A stretch of DNA of 64,000 bases from Pseudomonas corrugata (GTDB lineage Bacteria > Pseudomonadota > Gammaproteobacteria > Pseudomonadales > Pseudomonadaceae), in the NCBI RefSeq assembly GCF_001269905.1, contig NZ_LHVK01000025.1, positions 1-64,000 of the forward strand. The letters are read 5' to 3'. This document shows, one piece after another, positions 16,716 to 25,395 of this stretch; the first letter of the stretch is position 1, and the number at the start of each line of letters is the position of its first letter. The position numbers and the translations under genes were made by a program. A model generated the notes under the pieces. It worked only from the letters and a program-made list of their open reading frames with translations, was not told where the DNA came from and made no database searches.

Positions 16716-17918
16716 TCAGCCCTGGCGGCTGGCTTGTGCCAGCGCCCGGGCATTTTGCAGGCGGCGGGTCAGCATGGCTGCGCTCACCACCAACAGTCCG
16801 CACAGGCTGATGACCATCGCCATGGGCACTGCGGTGCCGTCATGCAATGCCGCCACCAGCGCGGCGGCCCCGGCGGCCACGGAAAACTGCAGGCTTCCCA
16901 GCATCGCCGAGGCACTGCCGGCCCGGGCCCCCTGCCCGTTCATGGCGCAGGCGGACGCGTTGGGAAGAATGCAGCCCAGGCTGGCGATGCAGATGAACAA
17001 TGGAATCAGCAATGGCCATAGACGTTCGGGGTGCAAGGCGCTGACGGCCAGGAGGCACAACCCCGCCGTGAAATAGACCCACACTGCACGGCTCAGCAGG
17101 AAAGCCGGGCCACGCTTGGACAACAACCGCGCGTTGACCTGCGCCACCAGGATGAAGCCAGCCGCGTTGGTACCGAACAGCCAGCCGAAGTGTTCGGCCG
17201 GTACGCCATATAGCTTGATGAACACGAAAGGCGAGCCGGCGATGTAAGCGAACATCCCGGCGATGGCAATCCCGCCCGTCAGGGCATGCCCCAGGAAAAC
17301 CGAGTCGGTCAGCAGCCTGCCGTACTGGCGCAACGCCCCCGACAGCGGTGGTCGAGGTACGTGGGCCGGCAGGCTCTCAGGCAGCCACAGGGCCACGGCC
17401 GTTGCCGCCATGGCGCTGAACAGGGTCAGGGCGATGAAAATCGATTGCCAGCCATACAGGTTCACCAGCAACCCGCCAAGCATCGGCGCGAGAATCGGCG
17501 CCAGGCCCATCACCAGCATCAACTGCGAGAACACCTTGGCCGACCCTACCGCATCGCATTTGTCGCTGACCACGGCGCGGGAAATCACCATCCCGGCACA
17601 TCCACCCAGGGCCTGTACGAAGCGTGCACCGATCAGCCATTCAAGGCTCGGCGCGTAGGCGCAGGCCAGGGAGGACAGGGTGAACAAGCCGACCCCGACC
17701 AGCAGTGGAATCCGTCGCCCGAAGCGATCCGCCACCGGCCCGTAGGCCAGCTGCCCGATGGACAGCCCGAGGAAATAGGCGGCCAGGGTCAGTTGGATAT
17801 GTTTTTCGTCCGTGCCGAAGGCGGTTGCCATGGCCGGGAAGGCAGGCAGGTAGAAGTCGATCGCCAAGGGACCGAAAGCGCTCAAGGCGCCAAGAATCAG
17901 AATCGTACGAAGGTTCAT
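16716..17918 (-). CDS. Bcr/CflA-family multidrug efflux MFS transporter
   Basis: A protein of 400 residues with 12 predicted membrane helices. The Bcr/CflA signature is seen in LAIDFYLPAFP near the N-terminus and in motif A, YGPVADRFGRRIPL (about 59-72), followed by RFVQALGGCAGMVISRAVV (motif-C-like region, about 97-115). It would export drugs or amino-acid derivatives using the proton gradient. I chose the ATG at 17918, which gives MNLRTIL as the N-terminus; an ATG six codons upstream is possible. Confidence 0.87.
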   Translation of the reverse strand: MNLRTILILGALSAFGPLAIDFYLPAFPAMATAFGTDEKHIQLTLAAYFLGLSIGQLAYGPVADRFGRRIPLLVGVGLFTLSSLACAYAPSLEWLIGARFVQALGGCAGMVISRAVVSDKCDAVGSAKVFSQLMLVMGLAPILAPMLGGLLVNLYGWQSIFIALTLFSAMAATAVALWLPESLPAHVPRPPLSGALRQYGRLLTDSVFLGHALTGGIAIAGMFAYIAGSPFVFIKLYGVPAEHFGWLFGTNAAGFILVAQVNARLLSKRGPAFLLSRAVWVYFTAGLCLLAVSALHPERLWPLLIPLFICIASLGCILPNASACAMNGQGARAGSASAMLGSLQFSVAAGAAALVAALHDGTAVPMAMVISLCGLLVVSAAMLTRRLQNARALAQASRQG

Positions 17919-18012
17919 CGGGCGTCCGTCAGGCATCAGTCAGCAGCCCGACAGTCTAGCCGTGCCGGGCGCTCTTGAACATTCCGATAGGTCGCTAACG
18001 ATTAAAAAATAT

Positions 18013-18210
18013 TCAAGCGGGGATGACCTCGTAACCCTCTTCCCGAATAACCTCGCTCAGGGCGTCGGCCGGCAATGAACTCTGGACCCTGACGGTCTTG
18101 GCGCCCAGGTCGATTTGCACATCGGCCGCCGGATCCCTGGCCTGTACGGCCTGGGTGATGGCCTTGACGCAGTGGCCACAGGACATGCCCTGGACATTGA
18201 AAGTTTGCAT
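18013..18210 (-). CDS. copZ: copper chaperone, heavy-metal-associated domain protein
   Basis: A 65-residue single HMA-domain protein with the metal-binding motif GMSCGHC (about residues 8-14). It would carry Cu+ in the cytoplasm to the CopA ATPase encoded 0.7 kb away. AAGGAG lies 7 bp before the ATG at 18210. A CueR-type operator with a 19 bp spacer lies directly upstream (18243-18273), so expression should be copper-induced. Confidence 0.88.
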   Translation of the reverse strand: MQTFNVQGMSCGHCVKAITQAVQARDPAADVQIDLGAKTVRVQSSLPADALSEVIREEGYEVIPA

Positions 18211-18242
18211 CGGATGACTCCTTGGCAAGGGAAATTGCCGGC

Positions 18243-18273
18243 AGTTTCAAGGTTGCCATCGTGGCAAGGTCAA
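18243..18273 (-). promoter_or_regulatory. CueR-type operator/promoter for copZ
   Basis: On the minus strand -35 TTGACC (18268-18273), a 19 bp spacer carrying the dyad CCTTGCC-ACGAT-GGCAA, and -10-like GAAACT (18243-18248). The layout and sequence match the operator before copA at 18878-18908. CueR-type MerR proteins bind such over-long spacers. Confidence 0.8.
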
Positions 18274-18359
18274 GTTCTGATAAAAGCTGCCGGGCTGGCA
18301 ATTGGCGTCACGCTCGGCCAAGCTGCCACTATCAAGGATTCCACACCGGAGGTTCGGCC

Positions 18360-18743
18360 ATGCGCTGGTCAGCGTTCAGCCTGTTTTGCATGTTAGGTTT
18401 TTCAGCGATGGCCTCCCAGGCATCGGCCGCCGGCGAAGATTACGGTGTGCTGATCATTTCCCGGGAACGACTGGAAGTGTCGACCTCTTGCGAGATCGGC
18501 ATTTACATCCAGGATCAGCTCACCGCCCGGCTCTTCCAGGAAGACAGCACCTCTTTCAACCTGCCTCCGGGCCGGTTCTCCTTGCGCCTGAAGTTGCTGC
18601 CTGGCCAGGCACCGGGTTGCAATCCGGGCATGCTCGCACCGGGTTCCCAGGAGATCACGATCAGGGCCGGTGACATCCTGAAGTACCGTATCGCCATGAA
18701 TGAACAAGGCATGTACCTCAAGCAGGCCGGGCTCGGTTACTGA
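18360..18743 (+). CDS. small exported protein of the copper locus, unknown function
   Basis: A 127-residue protein with a clear Sec signal peptide (hydrophobic stretch within the first 24 residues, cleavage near ASAAG). The mature part of about 103 residues has two cysteines (TSCEIG and PGCNPG) that could form a disulfide. I do not recognise the family. GGAGG lies upstream of the ATG. It sits between the divergent copZ gene and copA, next to the copZ CueR operator, so a periplasmic role in copper handling is possible but unproven. Confidence 0.7.
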   Translation: MRWSAFSLFCMLGFSAMASQASAAGEDYGVLIISRERLEVSTSCEIGIYIQDQLTARLFQEDSTSFNLPPGRFSLRLKLLPGQAPGCNPGMLAPGSQEITIRAGDILKYRIAMNEQGMYLKQAGLGY

Positions 18744-18759
18744 TCTCACCCGGATCCCC

Positions 18760-18847
18760 TGTGGGAGCGAGCCTGCTCGCGATAGCGTTATATCAGTGAA
18801 AGAAGTGCTACCTGATAACCGCTATCGCGAGCAGGCTCGCTCCCACA
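18760..18847. repeat. REPIN
   Basis: Inverted REP pair (TGTGGGAGCGAGCCTGCTCG type), just after the exported-protein gene and 31 bp before the copA operator. Confidence 0.9.
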
Positions 18848-18877
18848 AGGGTCAGCGAAGGTCTTTTGGATTGGCGC

Positions 18878-18908
18878 TTGACCTTACCAACATGGCAAGG
18901 TTGATTCT
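18878..18908 (+). promoter_or_regulatory. CueR-type operator/promoter for copA
   Basis: -35 TTGACC (18878-18883), a 19 bp spacer holding CCTTACC-AACAT-GGCAAGG, and -10-like GATTCT (18903-18908). It is 28 bp upstream of the copA start. The cueR gene itself is the second gene of this operon, giving feedback control. Confidence 0.85.
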
Positions 18909-18936
18909 GTAGTCACTCACTACAGGGAGCCGACCC

Positions 18937-21330
18937 ATGTCCGAATCCACCACTTTCGACCTGCCGATTGCCGGCATGACCTGCGCCAGTTGCGCCGGGC
19001 GGGTCGAGCGGGCCCTGCGAAAAGTCGCCGGAACCCAGACCGTCAGTGTGAATCTGGCGACCGAGCAGGCGCGAGTCCAGGCTCCCGTGCAGAGCCTGCC
19101 GGCCTTGATAGAAGCCGTGGAACAGGCTGGCTATCATGTGCCTGCTCAGACCCTGGAGTTGACCATCGAGGGGATGACCTGCGCCTCGTGCGTGGGTCGA
19201 GTCGAACGCGCCCTGGGCAAAGTCCCCGGCGTTAACCGCGTCAGCGTCAACCTCGCCAACGAACGGGCCCACCTCGAACTGCTCGGACAGGTCGATCCAC
19301 AAACCCTGATCGATGCGGTGAAACGCGCCGGTTACGAGGCCAGCGTCTGGCAGGCCGAGCAGCCCCATGACACTCAGACCCAGCACCTGAATCGTGACCG
19401 CCTGATCCTGGTGCTGGCAATCCTGTTGTCCATGCCATTGGTGCTGCCGATGCTACTGCAGCCGCTGGGAGTGCACTGGATGCTCCCGGCCTGGGCGCAG
19501 TTCGCCCTCGCGACGCCGGTACAATTCATCTTCGGTGCGCGCTTCTACGTCGCGGCCTTCAAAGCCGTACGGGCCGGGGCCGGTAACATGGACCTGCTGG
19601 TAGCCCTGGGCACCAGCGCCGGCTACGGCCTGAGCCTCTATGAATGGGTCATCGCCCGCCCCGGCAGCATGCCGCACCTGTATTTCGAAGCATCGGCCGT
19701 GGTGATTGCCCTGGTCTTGCTGGGCAAATACCTGGAAAGCCGCGCCAAGCGCCAGACCGCCAGCGCCATTCGCGCCCTCGAAGCATTGCGACCGGAGCGA
19801 GCGGTCCAGGTGATCGATGGCGAGGAACGGGACGTCGCTATCAGTGCCCTGCGTGTAAATGACCTGGTGCTGGTCAGGCCCGGCGAGCGCTTTCCGGTGG
19901 ACGGCGAAGTGCTGGAGGGCCAGAGCCACGCCGACGAAGCGCTGATCAGCGGCGAGAGCCTGCCGGTGCCCAAACAACCCGGCGACAAAATCACCGGTGG
20001 CGCTATCAACGGCGAAGGTCGTCTGCTGGTACGCACCCAGGCCCTCGGCGCCGAAACGGTGTTGGCGCGCATCATCCGCCTGGTGGAAGACGCCCAGGCG
20101 GCCAAGGCTCCGATTCAGAAATTGGTGGATAAAGTCAGCCAGGTCTTCGTTCCGGTGGTCCTGGTGCTGGCCCTGGCGACGCTGGTCGGCTGGTGGCTTT
20201 ACGGTGCGCCGCTGGAAACCGCGCTGATCAACGCCGTCGCAGTGCTGGTGATCGCCTGTCCCTGCGCCCTGGGCCTGGCGACACCCACGGCGATCATGGC
20301 CGGCACGGGCGTGGCAGCGCGCCATGGGATCCTGATCAAGGACGCCGAGGCGCTGGAACGTGCCCATGAGGTCGATACGGTGGTGTTCGACAAGACTGGA
20401 ACCCTGACCTCCGGCACGCCGCGCATTGCGCATTCAAGTGCCCTGGACGGTGACGAGGCCAAGCTATTGCAAATGGCCGGTGCCCTGCAACGCGGCAGCG
20501 AACACCCCCTCGCCAAAGCCGTGCTGGACGCCTGCGCCGAGCACGGCCTGAACGTGCCGGCCGTCGGTGACAGCCAGGCCCTGCCCGGACGCGGTATTGC
20601 CGGCAGCCTCGATGGACGCCGCCTGGCCCTCGGCAATCGGCGCCTGCTGGATGAGTCGGGCCTGGACGCCGGTTCGCTGGCCGAATCGGCGCAGGCCTGG
20701 GAAGCTGAAGGCCGGACGTTGTCCTGGCTGCTCGAACAAGGCGCGACACCGCGGGTGCTGGGGCTGTTCGCCTTCGGTGACACCCTCAAGCCTGGCGCTC
20801 TCGCGACGGTGCGGGCCTTGGATGAGCGCCGCATCGCCAGCCATTTGCTCACTGGCGACAACCGGGGCAGCGCCCAGGTGGTGTCCCGGGCACTGGGAAT
20901 CGTCAACGTGCATGCCGAAGTGTTGCCGGGAGACAAATCCGCCATAGTCCTTGAACTGAAGAAAAACGCCGTGGTGGCGATGGTCGGGGATGGCATCAAC
21001 GACGCTCCGGCACTGGCCGCCGCGGACATCGGCATCGCCATGGGCGGCGGCACCGACGTGGCGATGCACGCCGCCGGCATCACCCTCATGCGCGGTGACC
21101 CGCGACTGGTGCCGGCAGCATTGGACATCAGCCGAAAGACCTACGCCAAGATCCGCCAGAATCTGTTCTGGGCGTTCGTTTATAACCTGATCGGCATCCC
21201 GTTGGCGGCCTTCGGCCTGCTCAACCCGGTGCTGGCCGGCGGCGCCATGGCGCTGTCGAGCGTCAGCGTGGTGAGCAATGCGTTACTGTTGAAGTTCTGG
21301 ACCCCCAAGCACCTGGAGGACAAACGATGA
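18937..21330 (+). CDS. copA: Cu+-exporting P1B-type ATPase
   Basis: A 797-residue inner-membrane copper pump. Two N-terminal HMA domains carry GMTCASC (Cys16/Cys19 and Cys82/Cys85). The transmembrane metal site is CPC at 441-443, the phosphorylated aspartate is Asp485 in DKTGT, and the HP motif (SEHPLAKAV) and GDGIND hinge are present. It takes Cu+ from the CopZ chaperone and exports it to the periplasm. Its stop overlaps the cueR start by four bases (ATGA). A CueR operator precedes it. All catalytic motifs are intact. Confidence 0.96.
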   Translation: MSESTTFDLPIAGMTCASCAGRVERALRKVAGTQTVSVNLATEQARVQAPVQSLPALIEAVEQAGYHVPAQTLELTIEGMTCASCVGRVERALGKVPGVNRVSVNLANERAHLELLGQVDPQTLIDAVKRAGYEASVWQAEQPHDTQTQHLNRDRLILVLAILLSMPLVLPMLLQPLGVHWMLPAWAQFALATPVQFIFGARFYVAAFKAVRAGAGNMDLLVALGTSAGYGLSLYEWVIARPGSMPHLYFEASAVVIALVLLGKYLESRAKRQTASAIRALEALRPERAVQVIDGEERDVAISALRVNDLVLVRPGERFPVDGEVLEGQSHADEALISGESLPVPKQPGDKITGGAINGEGRLLVRTQALGAETVLARIIRLVEDAQAAKAPIQKLVDKVSQVFVPVVLVLALATLVGWWLYGAPLETALINAVAVLVIACPCALGLATPTAIMAGTGVAARHGILIKDAEALERAHEVDTVVFDKTGTLTSGTPRIAHSSALDGDEAKLLQMAGALQRGSEHPLAKAVLDACAEHGLNVPAVGDSQALPGRGIAGSLDGRRLALGNRRLLDESGLDAGSLAESAQAWEAEGRTLSWLLEQGATPRVLGLFAFGDTLKPGALATVRALDERRIASHLLTGDNRGSAQVVSRALGIVNVHAEVLPGDKSAIVLELKKNAVVAMVGDGINDAPALAAADIGIAMGGGTDVAMHAAGITLMRGDPRLVPAALDISRKTYAKIRQNLFWAFVYNLIGIPLAAFGLLNPVLAGGAMALSSVSVVSNALLLKFWTPKHLEDKR

Positions 21331-21740
21331 ACATCGGTCAAGCGGCGCGCCAGAGCGGCCTGAGCGCGAAGATGATCAGGTATTACGAATCCATCGGCCT
21401 GCTCAGGGCGGCCCATCGCACCGACAGCGGCTACCGGATCTACGGTGCCGATGACCTGCACACCCTGGCCTTCATCAAGCGTTCCCGGGACCTGGGCTTT
21501 TCCCTGGAAGAGGTCGGCAAGCTGCTGACCCTCTGGCAGGACCGGCAACGGGCCAGCGCCGACGTCAAGGCCCTGGCTCGACAGCACATTGATGAACTGA
21601 ACCAGAAAATACGCGAACTGGCCGAACTGCGCGATACCCTCCAGGACCTGGTGGATCACTGCCACGGCGACCACCGCCCGGACTGCCCGATCCTCAAAGA
21701 GCTGGCGTCGGGGTGTTGCAAGGAAACGGCCAACGCCTGA
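21327..21740 (+). CDS. cueR: copper-responsive MerR-family regulator CueR
   Basis: A 137-residue MerR-family activator. The N-terminal helix-turn-helix (MNIGQAARQSGLSAKMIRYYE) is followed by the dimerisation helix and a metal loop with CHGDHRPDCPI, the two-cysteine Cu+ site of CueR, plus a further cysteine pair at the C-terminus (GCCKE). It overlaps copA by four bases and should be translationally coupled to it. It should activate the two 19-bp-spacer promoters before copZ and copA. Confidence 0.93.
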   Translation: MNIGQAARQSGLSAKMIRYYESIGLLRAAHRTDSGYRIYGADDLHTLAFIKRSRDLGFSLEEVGKLLTLWQDRQRASADVKALARQHIDELNQKIRELAELRDTLQDLVDHCHGDHRPDCPILKELASGCCKETANA

Positions 21741-21800
21741 CACCCAGCTCCCACAGGAATTGGCGGTGAACACGGATGTTCTATCCACCCAAGATCCGGG

Positions 21801-22291
21801 GTGGGAGCGAGCCTGCTCGCGAAGACGGTGGCACAGTCAACATCCATGCCAGCTGACCCACCGCTATCGCGAGCAGGCTCGCTCCCACAAGGGATTGGTG
21901 GTGAGCATCGATGGTGTGCTCGCCTCAGATCAGGGTGGGAGCGGGCTTGCTCGCGAAGACGGCGGCACAGTCAACATCCATGCCATCTGACCCACCGCTA
22001 TCGCGAGCAGGTTCGCTCCCACAAGGGATTGGTGGTGAGCATCGATGATGTGCTCGCCTCAGATCAGGGTGGGAGCGAGCCTGCTCGCGATGGCGGCGGT
22101 ACAGTCAACACCTATGCCAGCTGACCCACCGCTATCGCGAGCAGGCTCGCTCCCACAAGGGATTGGTGGTGAGCATCGATGGTGTACTCGCCTCAGATCA
22201 GGGTGGGAGCGAGCCTGCTCGCGATGGCGGCGGTACAGTCAACACCTATGCCAGCTGACCCACCGCTATCGCGAGCAGGCTCGCTCCCACA
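21801..22291. repeat. tandem array of four REPINs, 134 bp period
   Basis: Four REPINs are arranged head to tail. The left REP arms begin at 21801, 21935, 22069 and 22203, exactly 134 bp apart, and the inter-REPIN filler (TCGATG-TGTGCTCGCCTCAGAT region) is repeated too. The second unit has point changes in both arms (GGGCTTGCTCG and GCAGGTTCG). It fills the gap between cueR and the RIO kinase gene. Open frames crossing it are artefacts of the repeat. Confidence 0.95.
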
Positions 22292-22338
22292 AGAGATGGG
22301 CGGTGGGCGCGGAGGGTGTGTTCACTGAGATCAGCTCA

Positions 22339-22366
22339 CAAAAAACCCGGCCTTGGCCGGGTTTCG
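22339..22366 (-). terminator. rho-independent terminator of the RIO kinase gene
   Basis: On the minus strand the hairpin AACCCGGCC-AAGGCCGGGTT is followed by a T run. It lies about 10 bp after the stop codon of the kinase gene. Confidence 0.85.
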
Positions 22367-22376
22367 GGTCAACCGA

Positions 22377-23270
22377 TTATTGCATCCAGGGCGGAGGCGG
22401 TTCTTCGGTTTTGCCGGGGGGAGCATCGTCCGCCGCGCGTACGGCCTGACGGCGTTCCTCGTCGAGGCGAGCGGCCTCGATCTCGCGCATGATCCCGCCG
22501 ACGTCCGCCAACTCTTCCGGCTCGTCGAACTCACCAGTCAGCATGCTGGCCGGGTGCAAGGTGCCAGCCTCGTACAATGCCCACATCTCTTTCGCATATC
22601 GGGTGCGCTTGAGCTCCGGTGCAAACCGGCCGAAGTAGGACGCCATGTTGCCCACGTCCCGCTCCAGCATGCTGAAGGCATGGTTGTTACCGGCAGCATC
22701 CACGGCCTGTGGTAGATCGATGATCACCGGACCTGTTGGCGTGAGCAGCACATTGAACTCCGACAGGTCTCCGTGCACCAGACCGGTACAGAGCATCAGC
22801 ACGATCTGGGAGATCAGGAACGCGTGGTATTCACGGGCCTGATCCGGCTCCAGTACCACATCGTTCAGCCGTGGTGCCGCATCACCGTACTCGTCGGCCA
22901 CCAGTTCCATCAGCAGCACACCCTCGAGGAAGTCGTACGGCTTGGGCACTCGCACACCCGCGTTGGCCAGGCGGAACAGCGCCGCCACTTCGGCGTTCTG
23001 CCAGGCATCCTCGGTCTCCTTGCGCCCGAACTTCGAGCCTTTCGCCATGGCGCGGGCCTGGCGACTGTTGCGGACCTTGCGGCCTTCCTGATACTCGGCC
23101 GCCTGACGAAAACTTCGCTTGTTCGCCTCCTTGTAGACCTTGGCGCAACGCAGCTCATTGCCGCTGCGCACCACATAAACAGCTGCTTCTTTACCACTCA
23201 TGAGTGGGCGCAGCACTTCGTCGACCAGACCGTCTTCGATCAGGGGTTCAATGCGTTTTGGAGTCTTCAT
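22377..23270 (-). CDS. RIO1-family serine protein kinase
   Basis: A 297-residue atypical protein kinase. ATP-binding residues appear in SGKEAAVYVVRSG and CAKVYKEA near the N-terminus. The catalytic loop is HGDLSEFNVLL (about 165-175) and the metal-binding aspartate is in VIIDLPQAVD (about 182-191). The C-terminal tail is acidic and proline-rich. It corresponds by position to PA4780 of P. aeruginosa. The cellular substrate in bacteria is not established. A terminator follows directly, so it is probably monocistronic. Confidence 0.88.
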   Translation of the reverse strand: MKTPKRIEPLIEDGLVDEVLRPLMSGKEAAVYVVRSGNELRCAKVYKEANKRSFRQAAEYQEGRKVRNSRQARAMAKGSKFGRKETEDAWQNAEVAALFRLANAGVRVPKPYDFLEGVLLMELVADEYGDAAPRLNDVVLEPDQAREYHAFLISQIVLMLCTGLVHGDLSEFNVLLTPTGPVIIDLPQAVDAAGNNHAFSMLERDVGNMASYFGRFAPELKRTRYAKEMWALYEAGTLHPASMLTGEFDEPEELADVGGIMREIEAARLDEERRQAVRAADDAPPGKTEEPPPPWMQ

Positions 23271-23324
23271 CAGCTTTTATTCTGGGTCCTTTATGACCAA
23301 ACACGCGAATGACAGCCGTTATAC

Positions 23325-23355
23325 GGCAATCCTTCCTCCACGGGGAGGGGTTGCC
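23325..23355. other. long hairpin upstream of the RIO kinase gene
   Basis: An inverted repeat (GGCAATCCTTCCTCC, ACGG loop, GGAGGGGTTGCC) lies about 55 bp upstream of the kinase start. It could be a leader hairpin or part of a terminator. It has no T run on the minus strand, so I leave its role open. Confidence 0.4.
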
Positions 23356-23460
23356 GACCTATGAACCTTCGATGCACACACTGTGCCGATAATCAACCAA
23401 GCCGAATCATAGCTGACAGCCGCGACGCCGTTGGCATTTGGATGCGTCTGTATTTGCGAC

Positions 23461-23491
23461 AAAATTTACGCCGGGCTGAAACCCGGTGAGC
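23461..23491 (-). terminator. probable terminator of the AraC-type regulator gene
   Basis: On the minus strand an ACCGGGTTTCAGCCCGG hairpin is followed by TAAATTTTGT, 5 bp after the stop of the AraC gene. Confidence 0.65.
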
Positions 23492-23495
23492 GGAT

Positions 23496-24287
23496 TCAGG
23501 GCTTGAACAACTCCCCCGGCGTAACCCCGAACATCCCCTTGAACGCCGCGATAAAAGCCGACGTGGAATCGTACCCACACGACAACGCCGCACCGGTCAC
23601 GCTCTCGCCCTCCTCCAGCGACTTCAGCGACGACAGCAATCGCATGCGCTGACGCCAGGCACGAAAGCTCAGGCCGGTTTCACGCTGGAACAGGCGCATC
23701 AGGGTTTTTTCCGAGGTACCCAGATGCTCGGCCCACACTTGCAGGGTCACGTTGCGCTCAGGTTGCTCGATCAACTCGTTACACAACCCCAGCAGTCGGC
23801 CATGGCGTGGCAACGGCAGGGAGAAGCCCACTTCCGGCAGCACCGCCAACTGATCCAGCAACACCTGCACCAGTCGCGCCTCCTGCGTATCGCCCTGCGG
23901 ATAATCGGCCGGCCACAGACAAAAAACCTTGATCAACTCCCGGGCCAGCGGCGTGACTTCCAACACTCGACAACGATCGTCAGCCCAGGGGCAGCTATCG
24001 CGATGGATATACAGGCTGCGCATTTCCGCTCGCATCGACGTCACGACCTGATGCTCCAGGTCGGCCGGGATCCAGATCCCCCACTGCGGCGGCGCGAAGA
24101 AACTGCCGGCGGCGGTGTGCACGCCGAGAACGCCACTGATTGCGTAGGAAAACTGCACCCAGTCATGCCGATGGGCTTGGGTCCACGAACCGGCGCTCAG
24201 GCTTTCGACACGGGCATACAGTGGCCTGGGCAATTGCGTCAGGTCGGGAATACGACGTTCGAGCTGGTGGTGTCCGTTAGTCGGCAT
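23496..24287 (-). CDS. AraC-family transcriptional regulator
   Basis: A 263-residue regulator. An N-terminal cupin-like sensing domain (HRHDWVQFSYAISG, WGIWIPADLEHQV) precedes the C-terminal pair of helix-turn-helix motifs (about 160-258, with LGTSEKTLMRLFQRETGLSFRAW split over the two helices and GYDSTSAFIAAFK). It is divergent from the SBF-like transporter gene across 79 bp and is its likely regulator. Confidence 0.9.
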   Translation of the reverse strand: MPTNGHHQLERRIPDLTQLPRPLYARVESLSAGSWTQAHRHDWVQFSYAISGVLGVHTAAGSFFAPPQWGIWIPADLEHQVVTSMRAEMRSLYIHRDSCPWADDRCRVLEVTPLARELIKVFCLWPADYPQGDTQEARLVQVLLDQLAVLPEVGFSLPLPRHGRLLGLCNELIEQPERNVTLQVWAEHLGTSEKTLMRLFQRETGLSFRAWRQRMRLLSSLKSLEEGESVTGAALSCGYDSTSAFIAAFKGMFGVTPGELFKP

Positions 24288-24366
24288 TGATTGGCCTTAT
24301 GTCGCAAGACGACGGTCAGGACCGACGTTAGGCTAAGTCATCTCTTCTGACAACCTGCGGTGCCCT

Positions 24367-25395
24367 ATGCATATTTTCAGACACCTCAAGCGCATGGTGA
24401 CCGACTGGTTCCTGTGCGGCATGTTGCTCGCCACACTGCTGGCATATTTCTTCCCAGGCTTTGGCGCCACCGGCGGCGCGATGCATGCCGAGTGGGTCGT
24501 CAATATCGGGATCTTCGTGGTGTTTTTCCTGCACGGAGTCAATCTGTCCGGCGAGCAGATCCGGCACGGTCTGAAGAACACCCGGCTGCACTTGATGGTC
24601 CAGGTTTTTACCTTCGGCGTGTTTCCCTTGATCTGGCTCGCCAGCAACAGGCTGCTGGGCAGTCATGTGCCGTCACTGCTGATGCTGGGATTCTTTTACC
24701 TGTGCGCCCTGCCCTCGACCATTTCCTCCTCGGTAGCCCTCACCGGCAGCGCGGGGGGTAACGTGCCGGCGGCGATTCTCAACGCGAGCCTGTCCAGCGT
24801 GCTGGGGGTTTTCCTGACACCGCTGCTGGTCAGTCTGGTGGTTGGCCGCGGCGATGGCGGGATCGACCTGGGTTCCACCCTGCTTGATCTGTGCATGATG
24901 TTGTTGCTGCCGCTGGTGCTCGGACAGTTTCTGCGGCGCTGGCTGGCCGGCTTCTTCGGCCGCTACAAACGCTACACCAGCATCATCGACAAGCTGGTGA
25001 TCCTGTTGCTGGTTTACGCGGCGTTCTGCAATTCCATGGTGTCCGGGATCTGGCAACAGCAAGGCAACGGCGTGCTGCTCAGTGCCGTGCTCGGCAGCGC
25101 CGTGTTGCTGGCAATCATCCTGTGGATGACCACCCGCACCGCCCGTACCCTGCGGTTCAACAACGCCGATGAAATCGCCGCGGTGTTTTGTGCCAGCAAG
25201 AAATCCCTCGCCGCCGGGGTGCCGATGGCGGCGCTGATTTTCGGCACCAACCCTGGCCTGGGTCTGATCCTGCTGCCGATCATGATCTACCACCCGATGC
25301 AGTTGATCGTCTGCTCGATCCTGGCCGAGCGTTACGCCAGCCGTCAGCGAGCGTTGGCCACCCGGCGGAACGAAACGCTGCTCAACGCTCGATAA
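24367..25395 (+). CDS. bile acid:sodium symporter family (SBF-like, YfeH type) membrane protein
   Basis: A 342-residue inner-membrane protein with about ten hydrophobic helices. It matches the SBF-like group (YfeH/SLC10A7 type) in its LPSTISSSVALTGSAGGN motif (about 116-133) and its FCASKKSLAAGVPMA crossover region (about 275-289). Bacterial substrates are largely unknown. It overlaps the convergent thiolase gene by 14 bp. The divergent AraC gene probably regulates it. Confidence 0.82.
   Translation: MHIFRHLKRMVTDWFLCGMLLATLLAYFFPGFGATGGAMHAEWVVNIGIFVVFFLHGVNLSGEQIRHGLKNTRLHLMVQVFTFGVFPLIWLASNRLLGSHVPSLLMLGFFYLCALPSTISSSVALTGSAGGNVPAAILNASLSSVLGVFLTPLLVSLVVGRGDGGIDLGSTLLDLCMMLLLPLVLGQFLRRWLAGFFGRYKRYTSIIDKLVILLLVYAAFCNSMVSGIWQQQGNGVLLSAVLGSAVLLAIILWMTTRTARTLRFNNADEIAAVFCASKKSLAAGVPMAALIFGTNPGLGLILLPIMIYHPMQLIVCSILAERYASRQRALATRRNETLLNAR

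Noticed and set aside
21801..22291. Regular repeats that could suggest a CRISPR array
   Set aside because: The unit is 134 bp with palindromic REP arms and repeated spacers; CRISPR spacers would be unique and much shorter, and no cas gene is near.
21760..22449. Open frames through the REPIN array
   Set aside because: Their sequence is just the repeated REP unit translated, without start signals.
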